NCBI GenBank assembly: GCA_013397845.1
Contig: VZTG01009076.1
Location: 1,343,593-1,407,592, forward strand
Length of the DNA stretch: 64,000 bases
From: Melanocharis versteri
Taxonomy: Eukaryota > Chordata > Aves > Passeriformes > Melanocharitidae
Direction: 5' to 3'
Shown: one piece after another, positions 45,586-60,737 of the stretch
Position numbering within the stretch: position 1 is the first letter of the stretch
Layout of the letters: every line of letters starts with the position of its first letter
Notes under the pieces: model-generated
Databases searched by the model: none
The model's input: the letters and a program-made list of their open reading frames with translations, nothing else
What the model was told of the DNA's origin: nothing
Position numbers and translations under genes: made by a program

Positions 45586-48500
45586 CACTTCTGGTAATTA
45601 GCTGCCTCATGCATCAGGGATCAGAGGGAAGACGTGCCATTTCTCCCTAAAACAGATCAATAAACAAGTTTCAGTAGAAAGAGACATGAATATACACTGA
45701 ATGTTTTGTTTCATTTAAGAATGTTTAAACAGGGATCAAAAACAACCACAGTGTGAGGAAAAGGCTTGCTTGCATTCAGTAGGAGAGCTATTTTCCATTT
45801 TGACCTACCAAAGAGAAGCTGTATTGTTTGGCTCACTAGAGTCTAGGTCAGGAAACTGAGATGTTTTATAATCCTATTGGGATGGTATCAATCTCATTGA
45901 AGTTTATAACCCAGCAGTGAAGAATACTAATTCATAATCATGTTTTTAAAATAAAGCACCTACTAAAGTATTTTGTGGAAGGTTCAGTACTGCAGCTGAG
46001 TGCCAGCTGTGCTGAGCACACACCTGTTCTTAGGTTTAAGTTATTTAGTTGCATTTCTAGATCTCACTAAGGATTACAAATAAGGGTAAATTCTGAGCTC
46101 CCAAGAAGAGTAGTTTGGAGTTTGCACCAAACACCTCATGTTTGGTGAGCACCAGACATCACTCAGAGCTGTAGCAGGTGATGCTCAGGGGGCCTCCATG
46201 GCTCTGAACATAAAGTGCATTATGAAGCCTAGGTCTTCTTTTGGATATGGATGATATTCTAAGCACTTTTTAAATTCAGAGTTTTAAGTTTGCTTTGAAG
46301 ATCTCAGGAGAAGCTAAGCAAGCAGAAGCAGATTGAAATCCCAATCTGAAATTTATTTTTTAAACTTGGAGATACTCATGCAGGATGTAAGACCAAGTCT
46401 GCTTTTTATTTTTTGTTTGTTTTTTTGTTTTTTTTTTTGTCTTGTGTAACTCTTAATAATAATGAGTCTACAGGTGTATATCTTTATAACAATCCTCCCC
46501 TTTGCATTCACTAACTCTGCTGTCTGCCCATACAATTGCAGGCTGAGCAATAGCAGAACATTTCTGCTGCCTGGAGTTAGGGTGACTTCAAGAGAGGGAG
46601 GATCCTTCTGCAGTGCCCTGTCTGCGTATCCCATCAGTGCCATTAGCACTTGTGAAACCTCTTCCAGCTCAGCATTCTGGTGGCTTATAGTTACTGATAC
46701 CTCAGACTGAACTTACTAGGTGAATTTATCTTTCTTCTGTTTGTTTCTTCAAGCTTTTAAGACTAAGTAAACAATGTATTCTTTAACTTTCTAGCCATAA
46801 ATTGTCTAAACTTGATTATGTTTGCTTTTGGGTAACAAAAATATCCCTTAAAGTAAGCTGTGTAACACGTGTGAAGATAAGACTTTTTTTGCAGTCTGAT
46901 TATGGCTTTAGACAACACTTTAAAGCCTACTAGCAATTGTAAATCAATATATGTCAATTAAATGTACATGTGGCTGCCAGATCAAATTTGTTCTATATTT
47001 ATATACTCAGTTCGGCTGCTACCAGTTATTTCACCTTTTATCAAGTACAAGCAGCATGAAGCTAACAATGAAGAATGATGCAAATGTAATGATCCTATTG
47101 ACTGAGTCAGAAATTTCGTTGCTTGAGAGAGATTGACTGCACCTACTGAAACAGAAGATACTTAGGTAATGGACTTAGATGAACTAAATATCAACTGAAA
47201 CTCTTACAGAACGGATGTCATGGTATTCTCCTCCTGAGGATATCTAGATAATAGTCAATTCTTGTCAGCAGCTGTACCACAGCTCTGCTTCTGGGAACAT
47301 TAAGGTTCACCACAATGGCCTCCACAGCTCAGAAAGTTCAGAAATACCACAGAATGAAAACACAAGGTAGTTTCACTTCAAAATACTAAAAATAATTTAC
47401 AGCTATGATTTTCCTCAGCCTTACGAAAGATACAGCCCCTTGTTTCTTTTTCTTTACCAGTTGCATGGTCAGGTTTCCTGTGACTTGATTTCAGCCCTAC
47501 CTGTGATCCTACACTGCAAGTGAACAGTGAATATAGAGAGCTGTCAAGTACAGCACTATTTCCCCTTATGAACAAATGGGGAATCAATACTGCCTGAACT
47601 CATTATCTGCTGGTGCATCTGCATTGCTTGTATAAATTGTTATTCCTAATAAGTGACTAACTCAGCATCCATTTGTCTACATTAATGTGATTGTTTCAAG
47701 ATTTTTCTCCTTTTCAAACAATTCTCTAGACAATTGCATAATTACAGGAAGGTACCATCTTTGTGATACTATCTGGCCAAGTTAAAGTGTATGATGGGAA
47801 TTTTGATTCATGCACTAGAAATGCTCTTTCCACTTAAGCTTTAAGATGTGTGAATAAGATTTTCCTTGTTTGTTCAATGGCCAGTGCATATGAAATCTCA
47901 TTTTCCTGATGGAAAAAGAAGTCCAGTCATTTATTTGCATAAGCACTGAATCACTCAACCATCTTCAATGCTGTATTTTTAAAATACATTTACAGTGTAG
48001 ACTTGTCGGTTTTCCAAGCTTAGAAGGCGACTGCCAGTTCTGGTGCCCCAGGCTGACATCCAGCTCACAGCACCAAATTGGTTAGGGGCTTCACCCTTCA
48101 CCTGCCCCTGTGCTAGGACTCTATCTTTCTTTGGTACATTGTTGTAATTTGAGTAAGAGATGCCTGTATGCAGAGGGAAAGAACAAAATACAAGATCTGG
48201 TAGCAATGCTCTTTCTTTAGCACTAGCAAGGCACAACCATCACTGATTTGCCAGTAGATTGTAATAGGTATAATCTAGCTAACTTTCTATAAGCTACAAA
48301 AGCAGAGCAGTTGCAGTAGAATATGCTGTAGTCTCCTGAGGATGACCTACATGGACTTTTATCTGTCCATGTACCTACAGATCTAGTGACAAAATGGTCT
48401 TTTTGTTCCTGTGGTTTGCACAGAGCAATGCAATCTGTTCGTTGCTATAATGGACATTAATCATTATTCATACATATGTGTGGAGTTTTCATTTATTGGT

Positions 48501-48729
48501 CAATCTGACTTTGATAAGAGGCATCATTATTATAGTCTCCATGAGTTAATGAAGTGGTAAATGTTTCTGACACATGTCTTGGAAAGGAAAGCCAAAGAAT
48601 GTGGTGACATGAAGCATTGAAACTTGCATTCAGCAACTCACTGTTGTTTTTTTTTTAATGTAGCCTTTCTAATAATAAAATTATTTATATTTTATACATT
48701 TTGTTTGGTTGATTTTTTTTTGGTTGGCT

Positions 48730-48757
48730 GTTTGTTTGTTTGTTTGTTTGTTTTTTG
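48730..48757. repeat. (TTTG)n simple repeat
   Basis: Five to six TTTG units within a T/G-rich stretch starting at about 48700. Confidence 0.85.
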
Positions 48758-49510
48758 TAAAAATAAGAATTTACATCATCTGATTTCAAAGCAAAAAGAT
48801 GTCCTCCATATTTTATCCACAGAACGGGGACAGTGCATTGGCAGCCTGCTGACACACAGCCAGATTCAGACTCATCAGAGCTCCTCTATTAAGAATTAGA
48901 AGTCCCACACAAATAGGAGAATGTATAGTTTAATTTTTATCTTCTTTCCATTTTAGATGGTTCTGCCAAGGCTCTCAGCCTGTATTCTGACACTGAAACG
49001 CCCACACTTGTACTGATCTGCATATATGTGAGATGTTACTGTGAATACAAGGCCAAAACCAGAAAGCCTTTGAGTCAGCGATGCTGTTCATGTGCATAAA
49101 ACTGTGCCAACCTCTGCAAGATCAAGGCTCAGGGGAGCAATTAGCACAGATGGTTTTGTGTGGTACATATCTGTCTGTTAGGGCCTGGCCTGAGACCAAC
49201 AACTCATTTTACATTGGTCAGTGAGTAACGTTTCATATCAGCTGTAGTTTACTCCTCGTCTGAACTGAACTGGAAATGGTGAAATGGGATTTGACCTCTT
49301 AATGGGCCCATTTCTCTTTCCAAAAATTTGAAATGCTAATACATTATTTTTTATAGACTTATTTGAAATTTATTTGAAAGTCATACTCCAGCTACTATTC
49401 CTTTTATTATACGTTCTCATGAAACATATAGTAAGGATAATTGAACTAAATGAGTATTGGAATATTTTCATGGTCTAATTCACTGTAGTTCTCCTCTGGC
49501 CTGAGTTAGC

Positions 49511-49645
49511 ATGGTTTGGGTTTTAGTTTTTTGGTTTTGTTTTGTTTTGTTTTGTTTTTTTGGGGGTGGGGGGGGCTTTTTGTTGTTTGGGTTTTTTTGG
49601 GGTGTTGTTTGTTTCTTTGTTTGGGTTTGTTTGGTTTTGTTCATT
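49511..49645. repeat. T/G-only low-complexity tract
   Basis: TTTTG repeats, a run of GGGGGTGGGGGGGG, then TTTG-type repeats. The plus strand has almost no A or C, which gives rise to spurious Phe/Trp/Gly-rich frames. Confidence 0.85.
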
Positions 49646-52600
49646 CTCACTTTTTTGAAAGAGGTTTTCACGTTCTCCTATGTTACACAAATCTTCCTCT
49701 TTCCTCAGAGGTGCAGTATAACGTATGCTAGGACTACAAGGCCATCTTTTACACATGTGTGGCCTTTCATTCCTGAAGGGCCAGTAAGTGACTTTCGGCC
49801 TCCAGTTTATTCCTTTGAGAACACATAATACTTTCAATGTATAATTCAGCTAAATTAGCAAATCTTGTTTCATTAGAACCCCCTCACTAAATGAGCAGGG
49901 AGCCTAATTAGATGTCAGCCCCCTGGGGTACACCAGCACCTGCAGAAGCAGGCTTAGATCTCAGGTGTAAGCCTGGGGGTGATTTATCTCTCCCCGCCCA
50001 CCCCTTCCCTTACCAGACTTGTTATTTTACCTTTAAAGGCTGATGGATTGCCAGCTCCTGAGCTGTGATGGATTCTGCGTGGCAGGGTGGGTGACAGTGG
50101 AGCAGCTGTGCGAGAACAAAGACTGGTTTGTTGGTGCTTGTGTGATTCTATCAGTAGGGGTTCTTTCTTTTAATGGCAGCAATTTAGACATGCAATAATT
50201 CGGCAGTTTCGTACTTATATTAGACTTCTGCACCCAGTTTGGGAGAATAGCAAAATTTTGGCATCTCTTTAAAATAAGAGTGTTTATAACACAACTATCT
50301 TAGTTTGTTAAGAGCACATTTCCACTATTCTTCATTGATCCACTAATCTTTTCCCTCCTAGTCCAGGAGAAATAGAGTAACAGAACATAGGTGAGGAGTC
50401 GAGTGTTGTGGAGAGAAAAGCATAGTGAAAGGAAGTAGGAAATGCATCATAAAATTATCTATTTAAAATACTTCCAGAATTCTTTGTTGTTCAGAAGACT
50501 TTCTACAATACTTTCTTGCAAAATGCTGTTTTCTGCATATAGTAAGGAATGTTTTCCTATCTGTCTGTAACATTAAGTACCCACTGCAGCTGGATGGATA
50601 AGACACTTCAATGTTGGTATTCTTATTTAAACTAAGATGTGAAACTCCAATCATTCCAAAGACAAAGGAGCCCAAGGGCAAAGTAGTAATTAACACGTGA
50701 AAAAGGTTGCTGGGGGGAAAAAATCCCCTTTATACATTTGCATGCTAATGTAAATTAGAAATGAATAAATTTCTGGAATAGTTAAAATGATCTAATATTT
50801 ACATCTTTGTTCAATATTTGAAATTATGCTGCCAATTTTTTAAAAAACACTTGTGCTCTCAGAAAGATGACACCATGAGAATTACTTTTAGTATTTGTTC
50901 TTTAGTCTTCTTCATAATTCTTTTAGTTTTACTTTGTAACTGGTCACAGTAAAGATGTGATGATCCTCCTACTCCCTGTGAAGGTAAACTGCTCTGAGAA
51001 CAATTTGCATGAATCTATAATACTCTGTTGGCATATGGCTTTACTAACAAAATATATACACAGACAATATGAAAGGAACTTTTAGGGTATTTTTTTTAAT
51101 AACTGAAAAAATGCCCAAACTTTTAACCATACTATCAGAAAAAAAAAACCCCAACATCGGTGTAACTACTATTATAGAGGGAAAAAAAAGAAAATACAGA
51201 GAAAGCAATATGGAGTTAATAGAAAACTCAGTGAATTAATGGATTCTTCTGACACTCAGCAATTTTATCTCAAAGAAACAAGTTCCTGTTCTACGGTGGT
51301 AAACAAGAAGGAACCACAGAAATTGCCAAGTTGCCTTCTAATTCTCAATTCTTTTTCAGGTAAAAGAAAAAAAAGCATTGAGAGACTTCTTAGGTTCTTC
51401 AGCCTTGGATTTGTCACAGCTCGATCTCAGGGTCTTATCACAGATTGTCTGTGCAAGGTTATATAAATAACCAAGGCTTCATCGGTGAAGTGTATTTCCC
51501 TTCCTATTTCTCCCTCATCTGTAGCAAATTTACTCTCTTTTTTTTTTTTTGTGTTAGTCTGAGTTGAAATTGGATTTTTGATTACATATTAAATTTAAAG
51601 ACTAAGTGTTTTTGAACAGAATGGAAATCTGGCTTAAAAAGAGGAAGAGAAAATGGAAGGGAGGCTGTGAAGGGAAGGTTTGACTTTTCCTAGTGTTGGC
51701 AAAAGGCCAGTCAAAGCTCATGTTAGCAGGTGCTTTTATGGTTTGAGGCTTTTTCGACCTAAATGATCTTTATTTATGGAAAAAAAGAAATCTTATGAAC
51801 TTCTAAGAACTAAACTCTGGTCTGAATGAAAGGTAATTTTAAATCAGATACTGATGCAAAAAAATTAGGAAAAAACCACTGTGTCCAGCTCAAGTTGGAG
51901 AGAGGGGTTTTTCTTATTGTCTTTTCAAATCTTTAACCTACCTGAGAAACCAGCTGATTTCTTTTTAAACCTGCACAGAGTGTGAATTTTCTGGGGAATG
52001 CCTTCTACAAAGTTCTACCTATCTGTTGTTCTGTAGTGCACATACATGCACAGATAAAGTTTGTGAAGTAAATTTAAAAAAAATATTTCTGAATGTTTTA
52101 TAGATATGGAGAGGAATTCTTGCATTTCATATTCAAAGTGTTGTGAACAGAAGTCTTCAACAAGTGTTTCCTTTCCTGTTGCTCATTTCCACTGTGAGAA
52201 ACTGGTATTGTACTTATCATCTGTGTTTATGCAATATATCAACGGATGCTTTACTAGGAATTACACCTTCTTCAGGAATTACACCTTCTCCTTTAGCAAT
52301 TAATCTTGCTGTAGCAGAATCCTTATGTGGTGTTTCGATCAGCAGAAGGCATGGGTTATTTATTAGAATTATAATTAGTTATCTAAAGGACACTGATACT
52401 CAGTATGCTTTATCTTCATATTCACCCACACAAGCATAGAAGAGGAAAAAGTTTCAGGAATAACTGTGGCTGTCTAAAGTTGTTGAGGCTACATGACTGC
52501 AAGGGAAATGACAGATTGTGTCTCTTACTACTCAGAGACATAAGGAATTTGTTATATTCTTTATTTTAGGATTTGTTAAACAGGACTGAAGATAATCTCC

Positions 52601-55600
52601 ATTATTACCCTTTAGATTCACTAATCTTATGAAAAAAAAAAGTGCTTTTAAGATTCTTTTTGTACTCAGAGCTTGGCTATGTAGTAGAACTAAAGTACCA
52701 TAATAAACCAAAAATAATGTTTAGCCAAATGTTTACTGGCGGGATTTAGGAAGTAACAGGAATTAGTTGAAGTCCATTAATGCCCTAGAACATGTTTTCG
52801 GATACAATGTCTGCAGCAGATTATATACAAGGATGATGTTACTGTCAAGCAAATTAAATGAATCATCTCCAGTGTGTGAAGTGACAGAATAATGAAATTT
52901 AAATCCAAGTAATTACTTCATTTATCTTAATTTAGGAGCTGCACCGTAAATCAGGTGCAGATATGAGATAAAATAGTCTGAAAAATGACACTTGTTCTGT
53001 AAATGCTGGAAAATGGTTTCTTCGCTTTTTTTTTTTGTTGGAAGGATACTTACTTAAATACCAATTATATGTTTGATCAGAACAGAGCTAAACAGTTCTA
53101 CTAAACCTAGAGCTGCATAGATAGTACATGTATTTAATATTTTTTTTAAAGAAAACTTTATGTCAAGTCTAACAGAAGCTATTTGACATTTTGTCAAAAA
53201 TGTGGTTGCTGTGGGCTACTCTGCAATATCATTGTTATCAGATCCAAGCACTTACAAAGACAGATTGTAGGGAAAAACCTTCTCAAAACCGATTCAGAGT
53301 TAAACTGAAAAGTGTAAGCATTTCTGGGTTTAAAATTTGAGCTAAGAACCTGGGTGGGAATATGACAATTCTTAATAGTTGTTTATGGATGCTTTTATAA
53401 TTGCAGTCCTGCTGTTTAAATTAACTACAAGAAATTCAGTTAACTAGGTAAATCTGACAAGTGGGTTATACAGAGCCACCTTCTTGATTTTTCTTTCTTT
53501 CATTCTTTCATAAATAAATGAAGAAAAATTCAAGCTGTTTGTGCTCAGATCTGTAAAATCATTTGCAATACAAGTGATTGCATTTCAAATAGGATTGGGG
53601 GCAATTTTTTTGCCCTGGGTTTTGAGGCCAGTATTAACATTTCATAGTTTCCTTAATAATGAAAGGCACAACAGGGAAAACTAGTATCTATCTAATGAAA
53701 AAGAATATCTAGTGATTGCTATGAATAAACCAACAGATCTTCTAAAGTGTGTAATGGCAAGCTGCAGAGTTAAATGAAAGCGAGTGATGCTCATTAGAGC
53801 CTGCTATGACACCTAGTTAGATTCATTAGTGCACAAACAAAGGCTTGAACTACAGAAGACAGGCACAGTTTCATCTGCAATGAGTTGTAAGTGAACAAAA
53901 GGAAAAGGGAACAGTTAAGAAAGAAAATGGTATTGCAAAAGTGCCACGTGGGAAACTAATTCATTACTGGTTGCTTACCTTAAAAAAAAAAATTCTCTTT
54001 GGGCCACTTATATTACAAATAAGCATCTAAAAATCACAAAATCCAAAATGAAATAATCAAAGCCTCTGAACTGGCCTTCTGATTGCTAACAAGCTTTTTG
54101 CTTTAGAATTGCCTGTCTCAAACCCATAAACCAGCTCTCCATCAAGGGATGTTTCTGCTGCTCTGCTTTCCAGCAGGTCAGCCTGCAGCAGGACGGTGTG
54201 ATGATATCCTGTTTCAAAGGATGCTGCCAAATTTTAATTATTTTTTATATATTACTTCTACCCTCATTTGTGTTAACATTTTAAGTTATTAATAAAAAGG
54301 AATATTAACCTGCTAATTTCTTGGCACTATTTATGCATCTCTTTTCTTTTTGACCTGGCCAAATACAATAGCTGAGATGATTTCATTGCACTTTTGAGCT
54401 GCTAGCACAACAGCATTGAATTTAATAATACAGCTGTGATCCCAGCTCCTTACAACAGGAAGGGAGTTCCTGGGAACTCCTTGCAAAGGGACTTCCTACA
54501 CTGGCACCCAGAGCGAGGAGCGGGCTGGGGCACACTCCTTTCCCTGAGCAGGGAGAGGAAGCCAAGGGCCAGCCGCTGCCTCAGCGCTGCTCAGCTGGAA
54601 GGAGGCAGGAAACCAGGACCAGAGGAACTGCGGACAAGAGGTGCTGTCCTGGCTTGTGCTTCTGCTGGTGGAGAAGCGCTGAAGGGTAGAGGAGCAGATG
54701 CAGCTCAGCACTCTCAGGGTTCTCTTCCTCACTCCTGTGTCTGCGGCATCCCTCAGCTTTTCCAGAGAGGAACCCCCTACCGCAGGGAATGTGAATTGGA
54801 GAGGATCCTCTTCCTCAATGGTCTGCTACATGACCACTAGAAACCAACAGTAGTCACTAGGCAGAGATACATGAGTTTTTTCTCAAAAATATGTGTAGGT
54901 TAGTAAAAAAAGTTAAACTGGTCTTGGGGATAAAAATATTAACAATAAAATAATGTAATTTTTTGGGGAACTTTGCCCTGCTTACTTTTGAGTATTTTCT
55001 GGATAATGTACTTCTTTGCTTTTTTTTGTGGTTATATACAAGAAGATAATGGAATTATAATCAGCATTTCTATGCTTAAGTCCAACTACAGGCCAGCTTT
55101 GCAAATGAGCTGCTGTAAATACTGCAGACAAGCGTGCAGAGTTACATCACTCCTGTAAATTTGCAGAGCAGTTGTGTGTTCAGGGTTTTGTCAAATGACA
55201 GGAGGCTGCTGTTTGGGTCTAGCTGCTGGAGTAAGAACCTGTTTTTCAGGAGTGTTTCGGAAAAGGTAATTATGTGGGAAGAGTCATTTAAGTGCACTAC
55301 TTAATCATAATTAATCATAACTGAATGAATGAGTCTAGTGAGATTGAATTATTGAGCCCAACTCAGTGCTACGATGTGCAGCAAATCTTAAGCCTTTCTG
55401 CTAGAAAACTTAAAGTTTTTCTTAGATGTTAGAAACTCCAGTGTAGCTCTGGCAATGGTGGTGATTTACACCATAATAAAAATTGGAGTTCTTTCAGTCA
55501 TTGCCACCTCTCTTTATTATGCCTTGTCATCAGTTACAGCAGTTTCAAAATGTTTAGGCCACTTCTGGGGCATCAGGTTTGAAGTGAGGCAAATTATGGG

Positions 55601-58600
55601 TTCACACTTCCAGGCACTGTGTTTATGAGAACCTGTTGAAAAGGAAAGGTCACCAACTGCCCCAAAACAAAGAAGGAATTTTAATTATTGGTTTTAGCAA
55701 ACGAAATAATTCAAGTGATGCAAATTATCTGAGTAGTGTCAGGTTATCTCCCGACGCCATAAATCAAACATATGGGTGGGCTGTGTAACCTTGTGAACTA
55801 ATCAAGACCTTCACAGAGCTTTAAAGGACATTCTCCAGCTTATAGGTTCTGAAAATAAGACAATTTGGGGGGTTTTCGCCTCTCCAGACAGCTCTTGAAC
55901 AAGAGAAATCATATGTTATGAAAGCTGAAGAGCAGAAATTTTCTGGGCTTAAAGACTCTCCTCAATGCACTGTTTGCATAGTTCTGGAAAATTCCTTTTC
56001 TAATCGAAGCAGTACTGCTTTGGCAGCAGGCCCTTGTCTCTACCTTCGCATCTTTTCCAGAGTCACAGTTGCCATGAAGGAGCTACAGTGTCTGACTCGG
56101 AATCCAAACAGCCAGGAAAGAGAAGAAATTAAAAATAATTCTTTATTAACCCAAGTCAGCATGCTGAGATGTTGACACAAGTGTGGAAAGACAAAAGCAT
56201 CTTGACAGATGCTTTAGTGTAATCCAAATGTGAATATATTGTAAGCAATGCTGCAGCTCCCGGTGGCAGTGAGGAGCTGCTCTGCACATGGATAAAACAG
56301 AGGAATTAGAAAGTACCATGTTATTGTGGTCAAGAGGTAATGAAAGGGATGTAGTCACAAGATTTCTTGACTTTGGGGTGACCACAATTCTGAGAGCAAT
56401 AGGACTGGATTTATTCTTTCCAGCCTCTAGCTCAGGGTTACTGAGCTCATTTAAATGAGAACTCAGACTCATTTGGAAGAGATTTGGAAGTGTGAACTCA
56501 TCCTGGTGTGCTGGTAACATGGCCTGAGCATAAACAGAATGTCCATTTTGTTTTCTTCATCACGGTTCATACATATGTAGTGCCAGAGCAGAGACAAAGA
56601 GAACGCGTTTTGTTGAGTGCAGCATTTCTCTTTTCATACAGTGGCAAACAGAATCTGTTCCCCTTTAATTTCTTCTTTTTTTTTTTGCTAGCCTTCGGTT
56701 CCTCCAGGAGTCGTCCCAAAAGCATGTTCTAATGGGACATGATGCTGCATCTCAAGTGCTTAAATGCCTGCTAAATGATGTATCATGTCACCTGCTGTGG
56801 CTAATGGCAGATGAGGTGCAGAGAGAAGAATGTACCTACCTCACTGTGTGATGCTGACCGAAGCGATGGGAGGGACTCCCCATGGCAATTCCTTTGCAGC
56901 CTGCAGCATGGGATTTGCTTATCCCGTCTCTTAAGAGGTAGAAATGTTACAGCCATAAAATGATCCAGCTAAATAGAGATATGGAGATAATTTAATACAA
57001 CGCTGTTGCAGACTGGGTAACATGAATGAATATATAATTTAATATAGGTAAGTGCAGGAATGAGCTGTTGATTAAATGAGACACCATTACTTCTTGTTAC
57101 TGACGATTCAAAATGATGGAAGTTTATTTCTGTGGGACTCAATTATTCTTTTTTCCTTGACTGTACAGTAAACAGCAGTCTAACTAATGGTCCTGACTCA
57201 TTTAAGGATAAACAAGTGCCACCTTTCTGTCTAGACATGTATGGCATGTAATGACCTACCTTCCAATTAAATGCCTTTGAAAGCTATCGTTAAAGCCCAG
57301 TTTTCAGTTTACAAAGACCATTCAAGAAAACGAAAACTAGTCTTGAACAGACAATGTGCACCCAAGACATCTTTTAGTGTAGTTCAAAAAGAGAAACAAA
57401 AAGAAGAAAAAATAATTGCTGAATATCTTGACTAAAAATAAATGATGCATCTTCTAGAGATATTAAAGGCATGTGGTAACAAGGACAACATTTTCCACCT
57501 CGAAGATTTAAAAATTGACTGTTAGGCATAAATCAAAAAGACTTAATATTTTACAAAATAGTATGCTGACTGACCTCAGACCTCAATGATACTAATTGTT
57601 ATAAACATACCTTATGCATTTGAATAGTGTCATTTAGTCAATCACCCTTGGAAAAACACATTTTTAAACAACATTGTTAAGAGGATTTGACCTGTCTTCA
57701 TCTTGACCAGTTTTAGATGTTGTACGTAGCCCATCTCTCAGAACTGGCAGAAAGTTCAGGGGTTTGCAATGGTTTGGAGATGCAGTTAGATACAACAGCC
57801 CACAGATGGAGATGGTGCTTTCTTTTGATATTATTTGGTAATTATGCATACCTCTATAGATGGAAATTTAAACAAGAAGAAGGTCTCAACAGTTATCACT
57901 AGGTGAGTATCTTAAAAAAAAAAGTAAAATCTATTGTAATGTGTTTCCTTCTGAGCTTTATTAAAGCTATAAATATGTTCTGAAAAGATGAATTGAAAGA
58001 TGAAGTAGATTGTGCAGATAATAAATTCAGCTTTGGAGATGGGAAATTACATTTAATTTTAATATTCAAAAGAAATTTAAATATCAGGCTTTTTATTTTT
58101 TGAGTCATCTCAGATGTTTGCAATATTTAAGATAAAAATATTTATTTTTGAAATAACAAATGATAGGTGTGTCAGTTACTTGGGGGTTAATATTTGTGTA
58201 TCTATTCTTTATAAGCATTGCTGAGTTTATTCTTTTTTTATTGAACTTTATATCCTTCATGCCTTATAGCTCTGTCTCATAAAGTCCTCTGTCATCTATT
58301 CCCAGATAAATATTACCCTGTGTACCATTACACACTTTTACGATTTTTTTTCTGCATGAAACAGTGATTCTTGATGTATTTCTGCTTTCATTTCATGCTA
58401 TCTAAGCCTCTATAATTCAATTACATACTTTAATCACAGTGTTACCATGAGAGGATAAATTTTCTGTGGTTTATTTAAACTACATTTTAATTTTGCTGTT
58501 GTTACTCTCAGGGGTCTAGAAGGCTACAGCTGACACTGGAAAGAAAGGTGATCTAGCAGAGGCAAAGTTTCAGAGTAATGAATTCTTTTTTTTCTGGTTT

Positions 58601-60099
58601 ACCACTACTGTCTCAGAATTACCTGCACTAGCCATTGTAGGAATACCAATGAAAGTAGCACATGTCTGCAATGTTTTTAATACAGATTTGACTTGAAAAG
58701 AAGGAGCCGTTTGTAGGGGAACTGAAGGCATGGTTATAAATGATTTAAATGTTGCCTCACAGCAGAGTTAGGATAGAAAACCATATAGTACTTTTCCTGA
58801 CTTCCAGGGACTAAAGTTTCTAAATAGACAGTTTTTTGAGCAGGATATTGCATGATGTAATGCCCCTAACAGTGCAGATAAGGACATATTCTCCTCATGT
58901 TGTGGGAAACAATAGGGGAGGACTGTTCAGCAAGCTGTTATTTTTTTTTTTCCTGCAGGAAAAGCGAATGTGAATATTTCAAAAATAATTTGAGGCATGT
59001 AGTAGCCATGTCCCAGAAACTTCATACCTCGAGTTGAGCACTGTCCTTTGCAGTGTAACTTACAGATTTCAATGTTTCATTTTTTTCATTTTTAACAGGT
59101 AAACCTTATTTCTGATTAAAGCAGCAGAGTGGGATGGAATTATGAGAACCCCAACATGGAAATAACACATAACTGTCTTACAGGCAATCAGAGGAAATTA
59201 CTACAAACTTCAAGGGCACTCAGTGAGATTCTCAAGACTGGTGAATTAGATTTTCATACTTATTAGTTTGGTCATTGCAATGTTATATCAAACCACTTTT
59301 TTTGTTCCTTGTAAATTAATGGGCTTTCAAAGTTTTACACGAGCAACAATTTTCTACTTGCAGTTTGTCAGGTAAACTATAGTTTTATGTAACTACAAAA
59401 TGGTTGAGCTGAATAGCAGCCGGAGGTGAAGTTCAGAAAGCCAAATGAAACCTGGTGCACTGGCATGCTGTCCATTATGTGGTCACCATTAAGACTCCAG
59501 GACTTAGGAGCACGCTGTTAAAATTCTTTGCAAAAATTAAGTGGCCAAGCCTGGCAATGAAAACAGAGGATGAAGTAAATGAAGCTGGTTGCTAAGCTAT
59601 GAAAAGACTTTTGCTAACAGGTGTACATGAATGGAGGGCATAAATATAGTTGATATAGCAAATATAGTTTGATATAGTAAAGCTACTAATTTCATTACTG
59701 GTTCTTAGCACACGCAGTGCAGCTTGTCTTCATAAAAACTACTTGCTTGTGGCTAAAGGGTGACTTCCTAGTGAAAAATGACTGCTTGGCACTTCCAACT
59801 GTTTATATCCCACAAAAGGCCGTTTCTTAAGTACAATAGAATCCTTTTGGTTTTGTTTTTAAGGGACAGAATAGCCTCTTATGCTGGAAACCTTGAGTGC
59901 TTAGTTTGCAGATGTTATTTTAATTTGTTTTTTTAAGCAAACACACCACATAGAACTAAATCAAAGTATGTCTTCAAATATATATATATTTTGAAAGCTG
60001 TTATGTTGAGCAGCATTGTTGAAGGATAGCTATTTGGGAAATTGCTTCAGGCAACTTGCAGTTCTGCAAATCAGAAAAGGAAGGCAGAATTAAATGTCA

Positions 60100-60116
60100 C
60101 AAAAAAAAAAAAAAAA
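60100..60116. repeat. Poly(A) tract
   Basis: Seventeen As after GTCAC. No retroposon body could be recognised upstream. Confidence 0.7.
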
Positions 60117-60669
60117 GTAGTTCTAGAAACTCAGAAGGTTCCTCAATATGTAATGTTATCAGCTGACTTATTTTTCTTAGTCTTTCATGTGTGAATCAAA
60201 TGTAATCAGCAAATTCATCTCTGTAGAACACAGAATTAGAATTGGTCAGGTTTGTAGTAGTAAAATGAGTGAATGATAGTACTGCGTAAAGTTATGGGAA
60301 ACTCTACTTCTGTTTCATGCTACTTAACAGAGCATCTGTCCCCTCACGTCTCTTCAAAAACAAAATTTACTTTAAACAGCAATTTGTCCCAGAGATGTGC
60401 ATACTGTGTTTATTATACTTTTAAAATGATAAAATATAATAGATGCTTCCCCCTTCTTCCAGAAGGGGAAAGTAATAAAATCATTACAGTCATACAAGGA
60501 ACCCAGTCATTACAAAGGGTTAAGAGAACCTAAAGTAAAAAGGTTTTTTGAGAGCTCTAGAATCTCATAGAAGTTCTTCAAAGATAAGTGTGTTTTCTAA
60601 TTGCAATTAAAGCTCTCTATTAGAAAGGCAAAACAGCTGTATCATACCAGGTTCCATTTTTCTCTCTCT

Positions 60670-60737
60670 TTTTATTTTTGTTTGTTTGTTTCATTTTGGA
60701 GGGTTTTTTTTGTTTGGTTTTGGTTTGGTTTTTTTAA
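60670..60737. repeat. T/G-rich low-complexity tract
   Basis: TTTG repeats and T runs, about 100 bases from the truncated LTR. Confidence 0.8.

Noticed and set aside
44880..45610. Minus-strand frames of 164 and 176 residues
   Set aside because: They are CR1 reverse-transcriptase remnants extended by duplicated sequence and N codons; a broken transposon, not a host gene.
46353..46710. Overlapping 98- and 82-residue frames
   Set aside because: No family resemblance; a mixed-composition block beside a T-rich tract, with no supported splice sites.
49480..49837. Frames of about 105 residues rich in Phe/Trp/Gly or Lys/Pro/Asn
   Set aside because: Translations of a T/G-only low-complexity tract.
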